Positions 12,935-19,726 are shown, counted from the first letter of the stretch. The stretch is 20,073 nucleotides of DNA from JACPHB01 sp964495505 (GCA_964495505.1 CAZBVM010000010.1:1-20073), one strand, 5' to 3'. Program-made: numbers and translations. Notes: generated by a model not told the origin, from the letters alone.

Positions 12935-14437
12935 ATGGTTTTACCTAAAGAAATAAAAGAAATAATCGCTGCCTTGGAAAAAGCGGGGTTTGAGGCGTAT
13001 GCCGTGGGCGGCTGCGTCCGCGATTTTATTTTGGGCCGTGAGCCCTACGATTGGGATATCACTACCAACGCCACGCCCGAGGAAATTCAGAAAATATTTT
13101 CCTCCTCCGCTAAAGCTACGGAGGACGAGCATCAAACCGTTTATGAAAATGAATTTGGCACTGTTGGATTAAAAACCGGAAGCAGTAATCCTAGGCTTAG
13201 GATAATAGAAATAACCACCTACCGCGTTGAAGAAAAATACACCGATAAACGGCATCCGGATACTGTGAGATTTACTTCCAGGCTTGAAGACGACTTGGCG
13301 CGCCGCGATTTTGCGGTAAACGCCATGGCGTTAAAAATAGGGACGTCCGACGTCCTTAGGACGTCGGACGTCCAAATTATTGATCCTTTTGGCGGACAGA
13401 AGGATTTGAAAAATAAAATTATCAGCACAGTCGGCGATCCCAAAGAAAGATTCAATGAAGACGCCTTGCGGCTGATGCGCGCCGTTCGTTTTGCCGTTCA
13501 ACTAGATTTTGCGATAGAACCAAAAACCGCCGAAGCGATAAAGAAAAATTCCGGCGATTTAGTCGCAATTTCAAAAGAACGAATCCGCGACGAACTTTCA
13601 AAAACGATAATGACCGAAAATGCCAAGATGGGAATTGAGATACTTAATAATCTCGGTCTCTTAAAACATATTATACCAGAACTTGAAGAAGGTATCGGCA
13701 TCGGTCAGAATAAACATCATATCTATAATGTCTGGGAGCATAATTTAAGGGCCTTGGACTGGGCCGCGCAAAATAATTACAAAATGGAAGTCCGAATGGC
13801 TTCCTTGCTTCACGATGTCGGAAAACCCAGAGTCAAACAGGGTGACGGACCCGATTCTACTTTTTATAACCACGAAGTAATTGGCGCCAAAATGACCGCT
13901 CAAATTTTGGAGCGATTAAAATTTCCTAAAAAAGTAATTGATAAAGTTGTCATTTTAGTTCGTTACCACCTTTTCTATTATAATGTCGAAGAAGTCACTG
14001 AAAATTCGGTGCGGCGGCTCGTAAGAAACGTCGGTCCGGAAAATATGGACGATCTTCTTGAGGTCAGAATGGCCGACAGAAAAGGTTCGGGCGTGCCCAA
14101 AGCTGAACCGTATAAACTGCGCCATTTAAGAGCAATCATTGAAAAAGTTTCCCGCGACCCGATTTCTGTTAAGATGTTAAAAATTAACGGCGATATTATT
14201 ATGAAAGAATTAAAAATCGGACCGGGGCCAAAAATCGGTTATATGCTGAACATTCTTCTTGATGAAGTTTTGGACGAGCCAAAGAAAAATACTAAAGATA
14301 GTTTAATGGTGCGCGCCACAGAATTAAATAAAAAACAACTGGTCGAACTTGAAAAAATGTACAAAATCGCTCAAGATAAAACCCAAGAAGTAGCCGAAGA
14401 GGAATTCAGGGGAATAAAGAGGAAATACAAAGTTTGA
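12935..14437 (+). CDS. cca: CCA-adding tRNA nucleotidyltransferase (poly(A) polymerase family, HD domain)
   Basis: The 500-residue enzyme adds or repairs the 3' CCA of tRNAs. Visible are the nucleotidyltransferase motif VGGCVRD (24-30), metal-binding DWD (39-41), RRDFAVNAMA (123-132), the RNA-binding core with NEDALRLMRAVRFA (174-187), and an HD phosphohydrolase domain with HHIYNVWEH (261-269) and LLHDVGKP (291-298). The two palindromic peptides SSSAKATED and GTSDVLRTSDVQ sit in loops of the catalytic domain. The ATG at 12935 is 2 nt after gyrA with no ribosome site, so translation probably depends on coupling. The role fits the window: tRNA-Ile (447) and tRNA-Gly lack an encoded CCA. The enzyme could be an A-adding or CC-adding variant; CCA-adding is the default call. 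Confidence 0.93.
   Translation: MVLPKEIKEIIAALEKAGFEAYAVGGCVRDFILGREPYDWDITTNATPEEIQKIFSSSAKATEDEHQTVYENEFGTVGLKTGSSNPRLRIIEITTYRVEEKYTDKRHPDTVRFTSRLEDDLARRDFAVNAMALKIGTSDVLRTSDVQIIDPFGGQKDLKNKIISTVGDPKERFNEDALRLMRAVRFAVQLDFAIEPKTAEAIKKNSGDLVAISKERIRDELSKTIMTENAKMGIEILNNLGLLKHIIPELEEGIGIGQNKHHIYNVWEHNLRALDWAAQNNYKMEVRMASLLHDVGKPRVKQGDGPDSTFYNHEVIGAKMTAQILERLKFPKKVIDKVVILVRYHLFYYNVEEVTENSVRRLVRNVGPENMDDLLEVRMADRKGSGVPKAEPYKLRHLRAIIEKVSRDPISVKMLKINGDIIMKELKIGPGPKIGYMLNILLDEVLDEPKKNTKDSLMVRATELNKKQLVELEKMYKIAQDKTQEVAEEEFRGIKRKYKV
13104..13124. repeat. Palindromic insert in cca (SSAKATED type)
   Basis: CCTCCG (13104-13109) pairs with CGGAGG (13119-13124). It is read in frame as part of SSSAKATEDE, between QKIF and the conserved sequence that follows. 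Confidence 0.8.
13341..13373. repeat. Perfect 15-bp hairpin insert in cca
   Basis: The arm at 13341-13355 and the arm at 13359-13373 are exact reverse complements around a TTA loop. Each arm is itself made of GGACGTCC-type repeats. It is read in frame as GTSDVLRTSDVQ. Confidence 0.92.
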
Positions 14438-14476
14438 TAGGAATAATCCAGCCGTCGCGGTCTTTAACGGGCCTTG

Positions 14477-14511
14477 CCCGCCGAAGCCCGCTATGGCGTG
14501 GCGAAGGCGGG
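14477..14511. repeat. Palindromic element touching the tRNA-Pro 5' end
   Basis: Layout: CCCGCC-GAA-GCCCGC-TATG-GCG(T)GGC-GAA-GGCGGG. It has the same outer stem, symmetric GAA internal loop and inner stem as the elements at 7477 and 9211. Its last four bases are the first four bases of the tRNA acceptor strand. Confidence 0.8.
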
Positions 14512-14581
14512 GTGTAGTATACCGGCAGTACGCGCGCTTCGGGTGCGCGAAGACAGAGTTCAATTCTCTGCACCCCGACCA
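14508..14581 (+). tRNA. tRNA-Pro (CGG)
   Basis: Complete cloverleaf: acceptor CGGGGTG/CACCCCG, D-arm GTAT/GTAC, anticodon stem CGCGC/GCGCG with loop TTCGGGT (anticodon CGG), T-arm CAGAG/CTCTG with loop TTCAATT, discriminator A and encoded CCA. No separate promoter is obvious; a palindromic element abuts and overlaps its 5' end. Confidence 0.95.
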
Positions 14582-14582
14582 G

Positions 14583-14611
14583 TTGAGTTTTTGTTGTATT
14601 TAAGATATAAT
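14583..14611 (+). promoter_or_regulatory. Promoter of the sigma-factor operon
   Basis: TTGAGT (14583-14588), a 17-nt spacer and TATAAT (14606-14611) begin one base after the tRNA-Pro CCA end. The start codon follows at 14634 without a clear ribosome site. Confidence 0.8.
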
Positions 14612-14633
14612 AAAGGCGATTAAAACTGGCAAA

Positions 14634-15224
14634 ATGGATTTTAGTAAAACACAAAATAATCAGTACGAGGATGAAGAAATTTTAGCGGCTTCTTTAAATA
14701 AGCCAGCGCTTTTTAAAATTTTGGTTGACCGCTACCAGGAAGCGTTTATAAGAAAGGCCTTTGGCATTTTAAGAAACCATGAAGAAGCCGAAGATATTGT
14801 TCAGGAAACATTCGTTAAAATTTATCTTCACGGCAAAAAATTTAAAAAAATTGAAGGCATTGAATTCAAAAGCTGGGCCTATAAAATTTTGGTTAACACG
14901 GCTATCAGCCGCTATCGAAAAATAAGCAAAAAGTGGCAGGCGGAATCCGCCGATCCGCTGGACTTAGAACTTGCCGGCGAGAAAAACCTTTCTACCGAAG
15001 ACATTGTTTTAGAAAGCGAAACTAAATCCGTCACCGCTGACTTAATATCCCGACTACCGAAACCTTTGGCCCGGCTGGTGTCGTTATACTATATTGAAGA
15101 CAAACCGTATAAAGAAATAGCAAAGCGCGAGTCGCTTACTATTCCGGCGTTAAAAATGAAGCTATTTAGAGCTAAAAAGATACTGAAAGATTTAGTCAGT
15201 AACGATAAAATAAAACATGACTAA
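14634..15224 (+). CDS. RNA polymerase sigma factor, ECF-like (sigma-70 family)
   Basis: The 196-residue protein has sigma region 2 at about 25-95 (LVDRYQEAFIRKAFGILRNHEEAEDIVQETF, then FKSWAYKILVNTAISRYRK) and region 4 at about 135-190 (LPKPLARLVSLYYIEDKPYKEIAKRES, ending in the helix-turn-helix). Regions 1.1 and 3 are missing, as in ECF sigma factors. Such factors turn on small stress regulons. The gene has its own consensus-like promoter and overlaps the following membrane-protein gene by 8 nt. That is the usual layout of a sigma factor with a membrane anti-sigma partner. Confidence 0.93.
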   Translation: MDFSKTQNNQYEDEEILAASLNKPALFKILVDRYQEAFIRKAFGILRNHEEAEDIVQETFVKIYLHGKKFKKIEGIEFKSWAYKILVNTAISRYRKISKKWQAESADPLDLELAGEKNLSTEDIVLESETKSVTADLISRLPKPLARLVSLYYIEDKPYKEIAKRESLTIPALKMKLFRAKKILKDLVSNDKIKHD

Positions 15225-15579
15225 CTTAAAAACAAAAATAATGAGAAGGATATATTTTATTTGGTTCGGCAGAAAAATGTTGCCGTACATTGCCTTTGAA
15301 ACTGCCGCTTTTGCCGGATTTTTGTATTTTTTGGGCGAGCAAGTTTATATCGCGAAAGTTATGGAATATGCAACATCTGTTTTGTCTAACAACATGGCTC
15401 ATCCGGCAGTTTTCGCGTCTTTTGCGGTTGACTTATTCTTAAGGACTCGCCTTGGCGTGCAGCTTTCCATTGTCGGGTCTATGGCGATGGTCTTTTTCCT
15501 GTTCAGAAACATAATCGGTTCCGCGGTTCAACTGGCACTGGCAAAGGGCGAAACCGAATTCAATAATAAAACGTTTTAA
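15217..15579 (+). CDS. Small membrane protein coupled to the sigma factor, possible anti-sigma
   Basis: The 120-residue product has a short basic N-terminus, hydrophobic segments at about 24-42 and 82-98, and a weaker one at about 63-72. The ATG at 15217 overlaps the sigma stop by 8 nt (ATGACTAA), so expression is coupled. The position suggests an anti-sigma or sensor role. However, I see no zinc-binding HxxxCxxC motif or other known anti-sigma domain, so the function is inferred only from context. A strong terminator follows. Confidence 0.72.
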   Translation: MTNLKTKIMRRIYFIWFGRKMLPYIAFETAAFAGFLYFLGEQVYIAKVMEYATSVLSNNMAHPAVFASFAVDLFLRTRLGVQLSIVGSMAMVFFLFRNIIGSAVQLALAKGETEFNNKTF

Positions 15580-15613
15580 ACACATAAAGGTCGTTTTATA
15601 AATACTAAACTAA

Positions 15614-15650
15614 CCAAAAAGCCCCACTACAATGGGGCTTTTTGGATTTT
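15614..15650 (+). terminator. Rho-independent terminator of the sigma-factor operon
   Basis: CCAAAAAGCCCC (15614-15625) pairs with 15634-15645, and T-rich sequence follows. The A-rich 5' arm means it could also terminate in the other direction. Confidence 0.93.
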
Positions 15651-15656
15651 TTAAAT

Positions 15657-15685
15657 TTGAAAAATCGGAAAAATTAAGGTAAAAT
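15657..15685 (+). promoter_or_regulatory. Promoter of tRNA-Gly
   Basis: TTGAAA (15657-15662), a 17-nt spacer and TAAAAT (15680-15685), about 11 nt before the mature tRNA 5' end. Confidence 0.75.
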
Positions 15686-15696
15686 ATATGAAAATT

Positions 15697-15767
15697 GCGG
15701 GTGTAGCACAATGGCAATGCGCTTGCCTTCCAAGCAAGATACACGGGTCCGATTCCCGTCACCCGCT
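15697..15767 (+). tRNA. tRNA-Gly (TCC)
   Basis: Acceptor GCGGGTG/CACCCGC, anticodon stem CTTGC/GCAAG with loop CTTCCAA (anticodon TCC), T-stem ACGGG/CCCGT, discriminator T as usual for bacterial Gly, and no encoded CCA. Two oddities: the T-loop reads TCCGATT, so the near-universal T55 is C, and D-stem pair 13-22 is a C-A mismatch. It is otherwise a normal glycine tRNA. Confidence 0.93.
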
Positions 15768-15807
15768 TGTAACCGAAAGTAAAGCGAAAGAAAGTGGAAA
15801 GTAATAA

Positions 15808-16035
15808 ATGCCGCGTATTTGCGCGATGTTTCTACAATACGAACTGGAAAAATTTAACGAGTTTATTGACTATCTACATAAAGTACGTTACAGATTAAGA
15901 AAAAACTTCTTTGAAAAAAGGCGGATAGGAGAGCGTCTTGAGAATACTGGCATACTGGCTCTTGACCCTAGCAATAAGCATTATCGTTACTGCCTCTCTT
16001 TCTGGACCGGTATTCTATCAGCGGGCGCTGGTTGA
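15808..16035 (+). CDS. Doubtful small ORF after tRNA-Gly
   Basis: The 75-residue reading frame has GGAAAG 8 nt before its ATG and a basic, helical first half (about residues 9-45). Its last third overlaps the next gene by 98 nt in another frame, which casts doubt on that part. It may be a short leader peptide, a decayed gene, or not translated. No family is recognised. Confidence 0.25.
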   Translation: MPRICAMFLQYELEKFNEFIDYLHKVRYRLRKNFFEKRRIGERLENTGILALDPSNKHYRYCLSFWTGILSAGAG

Positions 16036-16339
16036 AGCAGGAAAATTGGAAGTTTTAAACCGCCATTTTAATTCAATCTGGACATTTCGGCTCGCTTTCT
16101 ACGGCCAGTTTTTACCGCTCTACGTAGTGCTGACAATGGCGGTGTACTGGCTTTACGACAGAGTTGATTGGTTTGGAAATAGATGGTGGATTATCAGTTT
16201 AACCCTGCTTCTCGCCGATAGAATCACGACAACCTTATGGATTTGGCACTTTAACAAGGAATTGCCTGATACGTGGATGATTCTTGGCATAACTGCTCTC
16301 GCGGGGTTTATGACTGTAAGTATGGCGCAACGCAATTAA
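15938..16339 (+). CDS. Four-helix membrane protein, unknown function
   Basis: The 133-residue product has membrane segments at about 4-27, 51-72, 84-105 and 112-128, with Trp and Tyr at the helix ends. I accept a TTG start at 15938 because AGGAG (15927-15931) lies 6 nt upstream and the first helix begins directly after it. No ATG in this frame would give a complete first helix. The protein is not recognised; it could be a small transporter-like or scaffold protein. A terminator follows 8 nt after the stop. Confidence 0.7.
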   Translation: MRILAYWLLTLAISIIVTASLSGPVFYQRALVEAGKLEVLNRHFNSIWTFRLAFYGQFLPLYVVLTMAVYWLYDRVDWFGNRWWIISLTLLLADRITTTLWIWHFNKELPDTWMILGITALAGFMTVSMAQRN

Positions 16340-16347
16340 ATATTTTC

Positions 16348-16380
16348 ACCGCCGAGGTATGCGCCTCTGCGGTCTTTTTT
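16348..16380 (+). terminator. Rho-independent terminator
   Basis: ACCGCCGAGG (16348-16357) pairs with CCTCTGCGGT (16364-16373) with a C-T mismatch, and is followed by six T. It separates the plus-strand membrane gene from the converging redox operon. Confidence 0.9.
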
Positions 16381-16387
16381 ATTTTAC

Positions 16388-17146
16388 TTAAAGATAATCA
16401 AGCAACCTGTCGTAATTTATAAATTGAAAAATCCTGTAGCCATAAGAAATTAAAAGGCCGACATTACCGGTTAATAGAAGAATGCCGAGGAAAATAAGAA
16501 ATATGCCGCCGATTATAGAAACAATATTAAGATATTTTGATATGTTTTGGACGTAGCGAGAAGCCGAGCCGATGCCGATGGCGATAAGCAAAAACGGTAT
16601 CGCGAGGCCAGCCGAAAAAACCGTAAGCAGCAGAGCGCCCTGGAGCGCGGTGGCGGTGGTTGACGCCAAAAGCAAAACTGAGCCCAGGATCGGGCCAACG
16701 CATGGCGTCCAGCCGAAAGCAAAAGACAGCCCGAGAATAAAAGAGTTTATTGGTTTTCCCCGTTCAAACAAGGCCGGAGCTTTCAATTGTTTTTCTTGCG
16801 TTAAAAAAGGAATTTTTAAAACATTAAGCATAAAAAGTCCGAAAATAATCACGAAAATACCGCCGATTCTTGACAGCCATAATCTATAGGGAACAAGAAA
16901 CGAAGCGGCGACAAAACCAACCAGTGTTCCCATAACGATAAAAACCAAACTAAAACCAACCATAAAGAAAAAGCCGTTTAGAAAAATCTTCCATCGGGCT
17001 CTTTTTGCCTTTTCGGGATCTTTAAGATCTTCTAAAGACGCCCCGCTTATAAACCCCAAGTACCCCGGCACCAAAGGCAAGGTGCAAGGAGCTAAGAAAG
17101 TGAGAACGCCGGCGATAAAAGCCGGAATAATAAGTGATAAGTCCAT
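16388..17146 (-). CDS. ccdA: CcdA-type thiol-disulfide electron carrier membrane protein
   Basis: The 252-residue protein is of the CcdA/DsbD-beta type: six membrane helices with the two conserved cysteines in LAPCTLP (Cys21) and GWTPCVGP (Cys149). CcdA moves reducing equivalents from cytoplasmic thioredoxin to outward-facing thiol proteins. The Pro-rich signatures around both cysteines and the length match the family. It is last in the redox operon, 11 nt after the TlpA-like gene, which is its most likely client. No cytochrome c maturation genes are seen nearby, so a role in general extracytoplasmic disulfide or sulfur chemistry is more likely than haem attachment. Confidence 0.95.
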   Translation of the reverse strand: MDLSLIIPAFIAGVLTFLAPCTLPLVPGYLGFISGASLEDLKDPEKAKRARWKIFLNGFFFMVGFSLVFIVMGTLVGFVAASFLVPYRLWLSRIGGIFVIIFGLFMLNVLKIPFLTQEKQLKAPALFERGKPINSFILGLSFAFGWTPCVGPILGSVLLLASTTATALQGALLLTVFSAGLAIPFLLIAIGIGSASRYVQNISKYLNIVSIIGGIFLIFLGILLLTGNVGLLISYGYRIFQFINYDRLLDYL

Positions 17147-17157
17147 AGTAGTTATAG

Positions 17158-17658
17158 TTATTGAATAATCTTATTAATTCGCTCGCGAATCTCGTTAACA
17201 TCCATCGGCCCGCGTTTATGGTCTGCGATATTGCCATTTTTATCGACAAAAATCGTTTCCGGCATTGAGAATCCGCCGATGGATTTATAAAACGAGTCAG
17301 ACGGGTCAAGCAGGAAAATCAATTTATCGGTGGTTCCTTGCCCGTCGGTATATCCTTTGGCAACCGCTAATGATTCCTCCCTGTCAACGGCGATAATCGT
17401 TACTTTATTTCCCAGTTCTTTCTGAATAGTTGAAAAATCAGGCAGTTCCTCTCGGCAAAAAGGACACCATGATGCCCAAGAGTTAATCACCAGAGATTTG
17501 CCTTTGAAATCCGCGAGCTTTACCGTTTTGCCATTATAATCCTGCAAAGAAAAATCGGGGGCTTTATTAGAAGATGGGTTTTGTCCGATTTTAGAAATTA
17601 AAATCCAGCCTAAAACAATAATCGCCGCTATAATAATAAAAAGATATATTTTTTTCAT
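17158..17658 (-). CDS. Membrane-anchored TlpA/ResA-like thioredoxin
   Basis: The 166-residue protein has an N-terminal membrane anchor (about 4-22), then a thioredoxin fold of the AhpC/TSA-TlpA type: APDFSLQDYNGK, the active site WCPFC (Cys65, Cys68) and the cis-Pro in SMPET. The domain would face outside and reduce disulfides with electrons from CcdA, encoded next door. The ATG at 17658 is 3 nt from the rhodanese stop, so the genes are coupled. The family includes ResA and TlpA; the client protein is unknown. Confidence 0.94.
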   Translation of the reverse strand: MKKIYLFIIIAAIIVLGWILISKIGQNPSSNKAPDFSLQDYNGKTVKLADFKGKSLVINSWASWCPFCREELPDFSTIQKELGNKVTIIAVDREESLAVAKGYTDGQGTTDKLIFLLDPSDSFYKSIGGFSMPETIFVDKNGNIADHKRGPMDVNEIRERINKIIQ

Positions 17659-17661
17659 TAT

Positions 17662-18003
17662 TTAATTTTGATCCTCAAATTTATATCCCGCGTCCTGCCA
17701 GCCGGCCAAGCCGTCGGCGTAGTGGTAAACATTGTTGTAGCCGGCTTTTTCAAGCTCGGCCGCAGCCATAACGCTTAACTGGCAGCCGCTTGAAGCGCAA
17801 TATACGATGATTTGCGCGTCTTTGGGAGCCATAGTTTTTACTTCAAATTCTTTTATAAATTCCGCGCCGTAAGGAACATTAACTGCCGTGGGAATATGTC
17901 TGCCCTCAAAACTGTTTGGCATCAAGACATCTACCAAATAGTAATCTTTTTTGCCGCTGTCTATTTTCACTTTTAACTCTTGGGTGGTAATTTGTTTTGT
18001 CAT
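17662..18003 (-). CDS. Single-domain rhodanese (sulfurtransferase)
   Basis: The 113-residue protein has the rhodanese fold: TTQELKVKID, the YYLVDVLMPNSFEGRHIPTAVNVPY segment (21-45) and the active-site loop YCASSGCQLS with catalytic Cys69 and a second Cys74. It ends with YHYADGLAGWQDAGY. Rhodaneses carry sulfane sulfur as a persulfide on the active cysteine. The DV-L in place of the more usual DVRE may change specificity. There is no signal peptide, so it is cytoplasmic. It sits between a DUF3179 gene and the TlpA gene in the redox operon. Confidence 0.95.
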   Translation of the reverse strand: MTKQITTQELKVKIDSGKKDYYLVDVLMPNSFEGRHIPTAVNVPYGAEFIKEFEVKTMAPKDAQIIVYCASSGCQLSVMAAAELEKAGYNNVYHYADGLAGWQDAGYKFEDQN

Positions 18004-18034
18004 CGATTTAATTTTAATTATAAATTATAATTTT

Positions 18035-19048
18035 TTATTTATATAATTCTGTATCGGGATGCGCCGCTGCCCAGGAAAACCAGAAGGCGCCGAAAGGATT
18101 GATACGCACTAATTTCTTCTCTCCGCCAGAGGCGGATTCGCCTTCGGCGGAAAAAAGACGGACGGCATCAATATCTTTTTCGTATTGAACGATAATCTTT
18201 TTGCCTTGAAAAACGTCTTCAATCTTTCCCGCTTTTTTTACCGCTTCCGGCCAATAGGCTTTTGCTTTTCCGTTGATGACAATGCCGAGCACGAAATCCT
18301 TTTCATTGAGACGATCATCTTTTTTGCCGACTGGGAAATAAGTTCCCGGGGTCGTGTAGTAATCGCCATACGGGTCTTGTCCGTAAAATCTTGTTGCTCC
18401 GGTGTCTCGCGAAAGAACCTCGCCGTTTGGATGAAGTTTTTTCCATTCGCCAAATCTAATCTGGTCGGACGGTAAAACCGCGAGGCGGGTTCCAGTCATC
18501 TCTCCCACGATTGCCTCGCCTAAAATTTGCGACCACAAAGAATCGGTTTTGCGGTCATACATCACCAAATTGGAATTCCAAAGTTTGCCCGAAGTGCCAA
18601 ATTCAACTCGCTCGCCGCTAACCACTGGGTCAAAAACGATCCCCGACAAGCAAAGGGGGCAGTAAGTCACCAGAACTCGCTTATCGCTTACCGTGTCATT
18701 GACAATTTCATGCCATACTAAAATTTGGAACGGATAAAATCTATTAACGCCATCAAAACTCAAAGCGATACCGGGCTCGCTATCGCTTAAAAATTTTCCC
18801 GCTTCGGAAACCGAAATAAATTTTGGATTATCAATTGACGGAATGCCGTCTTCGGGCGGGCCGCCGCCGAGGATTTCGTCAAGGGGCACGCTATGTTTAA
18901 CGCCGTCAGTTATCATAATTTCTTTATGTTTAACGCCGCCAGTTATCATAATTTCTTTTTCGTTTCTTAATATTTTTTTAAAAAAAACGCCGAGCGTCGC
19001 GATGGCAGTAACTGACAATAAAATAATTAAAAATGTTTTCTGAGTCAT
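18035..19048 (-). CDS. DUF3179 domain protein, membrane-anchored
   Basis: The 337-residue protein has an N-terminal membrane helix (about 5-24) and then the DUF3179 domain: VTYCPLC with Cys130 and Cys133, FGTSGKLWNSNLVMYDR, and SLWSQ about 170-174. The function of this family is not established. The strictly conserved Cys pair and the setting among thioredoxin, rhodanese and CcdA genes suggest thiol or metal chemistry outside the membrane. A tandem 11-residue duplication (KEIMITGGVKH and KEIMITDGVKH, 31-52) lies between the helix and the domain, and AEGESASGG near residue 305 is a palindromic insert. It lies 31 nt before the rhodanese gene and 17 nt after glutaredoxin. Confidence 0.93.
   Translation of the reverse strand: MTQKTFLIILLSVTAIATLGVFFKKILRNEKEIMITGGVKHKEIMITDGVKHSVPLDEILGGGPPEDGIPSIDNPKFISVSEAGKFLSDSEPGIALSFDGVNRFYPFQILVWHEIVNDTVSDKRVLVTYCPLCLSGIVFDPVVSGERVEFGTSGKLWNSNLVMYDRKTDSLWSQILGEAIVGEMTGTRLAVLPSDQIRFGEWKKLHPNGEVLSRDTGATRFYGQDPYGDYYTTPGTYFPVGKKDDRLNEKDFVLGIVINGKAKAYWPEAVKKAGKIEDVFQGKKIIVQYEKDIDAVRLFSAEGESASGGEKKLVRINPFGAFWFSWAAAHPDTELYK
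18122..18151. repeat. Palindromic insert in the DUF3179 gene
   Basis: TCCGCC-AGA-GGCGGA-TT-CGCC-TTC-GGCGGA: alternating arms allow two competing hairpins. It is read in frame as AEGESASGG. Confidence 0.8.
18893..18958 (-). repeat. Two tandem 33-nt repeats in the DUF3179 gene
   Basis: 18893-18925 and 18926-18958 are the same 33-nt unit with a single base difference. They produce the 11-residue duplication in the linker after the membrane helix. The recent age and in-frame length suggest slippage or unequal exchange. Confidence 0.93.
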
Positions 19049-19065
19049 AAAAAACTTTTTTTTAA

Positions 19066-19302
19066 TTATTTTATATTTAGTAACTTTGAAATTTTTTCTT
19101 TATCAAACCCGACGGTAATTTGGCCGTCAATGTCAATGACCGGCACACCAAGTTGGTTGGACTTCGCGATCATTTCTTCTTGCGCCTTGGTATCAATTGA
19201 AACATCTTTTTCTTCATACGCAACGTTGTGTTCTTTAAAAAACGCCTTAGTCATTTTGCAGTAAACGCAGGTAGGAGTGGTGTAAATTATAACTTTTGCC
19301 AT
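19066..19302 (-). CDS. Glutaredoxin-like protein (YruB/NrdH type)
   Basis: The 78-residue protein is a minimal glutaredoxin fold: strand KVIIYTTP, active site CVYC (Cys12, Cys15), GVPVIDI with cis-Pro54, and the C-terminal VGFDKEKISKLL. Both cysteines are present, so dithiol chemistry is possible. It would be cytoplasmic and reduced by thioredoxin reductase or a glutathione substitute. It is second in the redox operon, 18 nt downstream of the ArsR gene. Confidence 0.95.
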   Translation of the reverse strand: MAKVIIYTTPTCVYCKMTKAFFKEHNVAYEEKDVSIDTKAQEEMIAKSNQLGVPVIDIDGQITVGFDKEKISKLLNIK

Positions 19303-19320
19303 AAATTTTTATTATTTAAA

Positions 19321-19665
19321 TTAGTATTTTAATTGTTCGACCTTTTTTGTTTTGATCGGAAATATTTTTATTATTTGTTTTACAATCGGATTTTGGCTGT
19401 TTATTTCATAGCAGACCATTTGCCCCATTCTCGTTTTTTCAATCAATCCGACGCGTTCAAGAATTTTTAACTGCTGGGAAGCCGCCGAAAGGGTAATGCC
19501 GAAAACTCCCGCAACATCCGTAACACAAAGATCATATTTTTCTGCTAAAAGCCTAAAAATACGAAATCTTCCAAAATCGCCCAACGCGTCAAAAATCAAC
19601 ATAAGCTGATTATCATTTTGCGAAGTTTCAGATTTTATTTTTTGTATCTGAGCTTTGGTAAGCAT
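19321..19665 (-). CDS. ArsR-family winged-helix repressor
   Basis: The 114-residue protein has the ArsR wHTH: LMLIFDALGDFGRFRIFRLLAEK, DLCVTDVAGVFGITLSAASQQLKILERVGLIEKTRMGQMVCYEI. These repressors leave DNA on binding metal or when cysteines are oxidised. Two cysteines are visible, Cys47 at the place of the ELCVCDL metal box (only one of its two Cys kept) and Cys85 in the wing. That fits a thiol or persulfide switch better than the classic arsenic site, but this is inference. I prefer the ATG at 19665 over an upstream TTG at 19689 because family proteins begin close to this point. It is first in the operon, and a palindrome overlaps its promoter. Confidence 0.9.
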   Translation of the reverse strand: MLTKAQIQKIKSETSQNDNQLMLIFDALGDFGRFRIFRLLAEKYDLCVTDVAGVFGITLSAASQQLKILERVGLIEKTRMGQMVCYEINSQNPIVKQIIKIFPIKTKKVEQLKY

Positions 19666-19694
19666 AGCAGTACTTAAACAATTGCGCAACTATT

Positions 19695-19726
19695 AAAAGC
19701 ATAGCAGAAGTGCTTTTGCCTGTCAA
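19695..19726 (-). promoter_or_regulatory. Promoter and probable ArsR operator of the redox operon
   Basis: On the minus strand TTGACA (19726-19721), a 17-nt spacer and TATGCT (19703-19698). The inverted repeat AAAAGCA (19695-19701) and TGCTTTT (19711-19717), separated by 9 nt, covers the -10 box. That is the typical place for self-repression by an ArsR protein. Confidence 0.8.

Noticed and set aside
14324..14654. Minus-strand frames of 79 and 82 codons near tRNA-Pro
   Set aside because: They run antisense through the tRNA and the cca end, with no ribosome site or family signal.
19666..19689. TTG start eight codons upstream for the ArsR protein
   Set aside because: It lies about 10 nt from the -10 box and the extra residues do not resemble the family; the ATG at 19665 is preferred.
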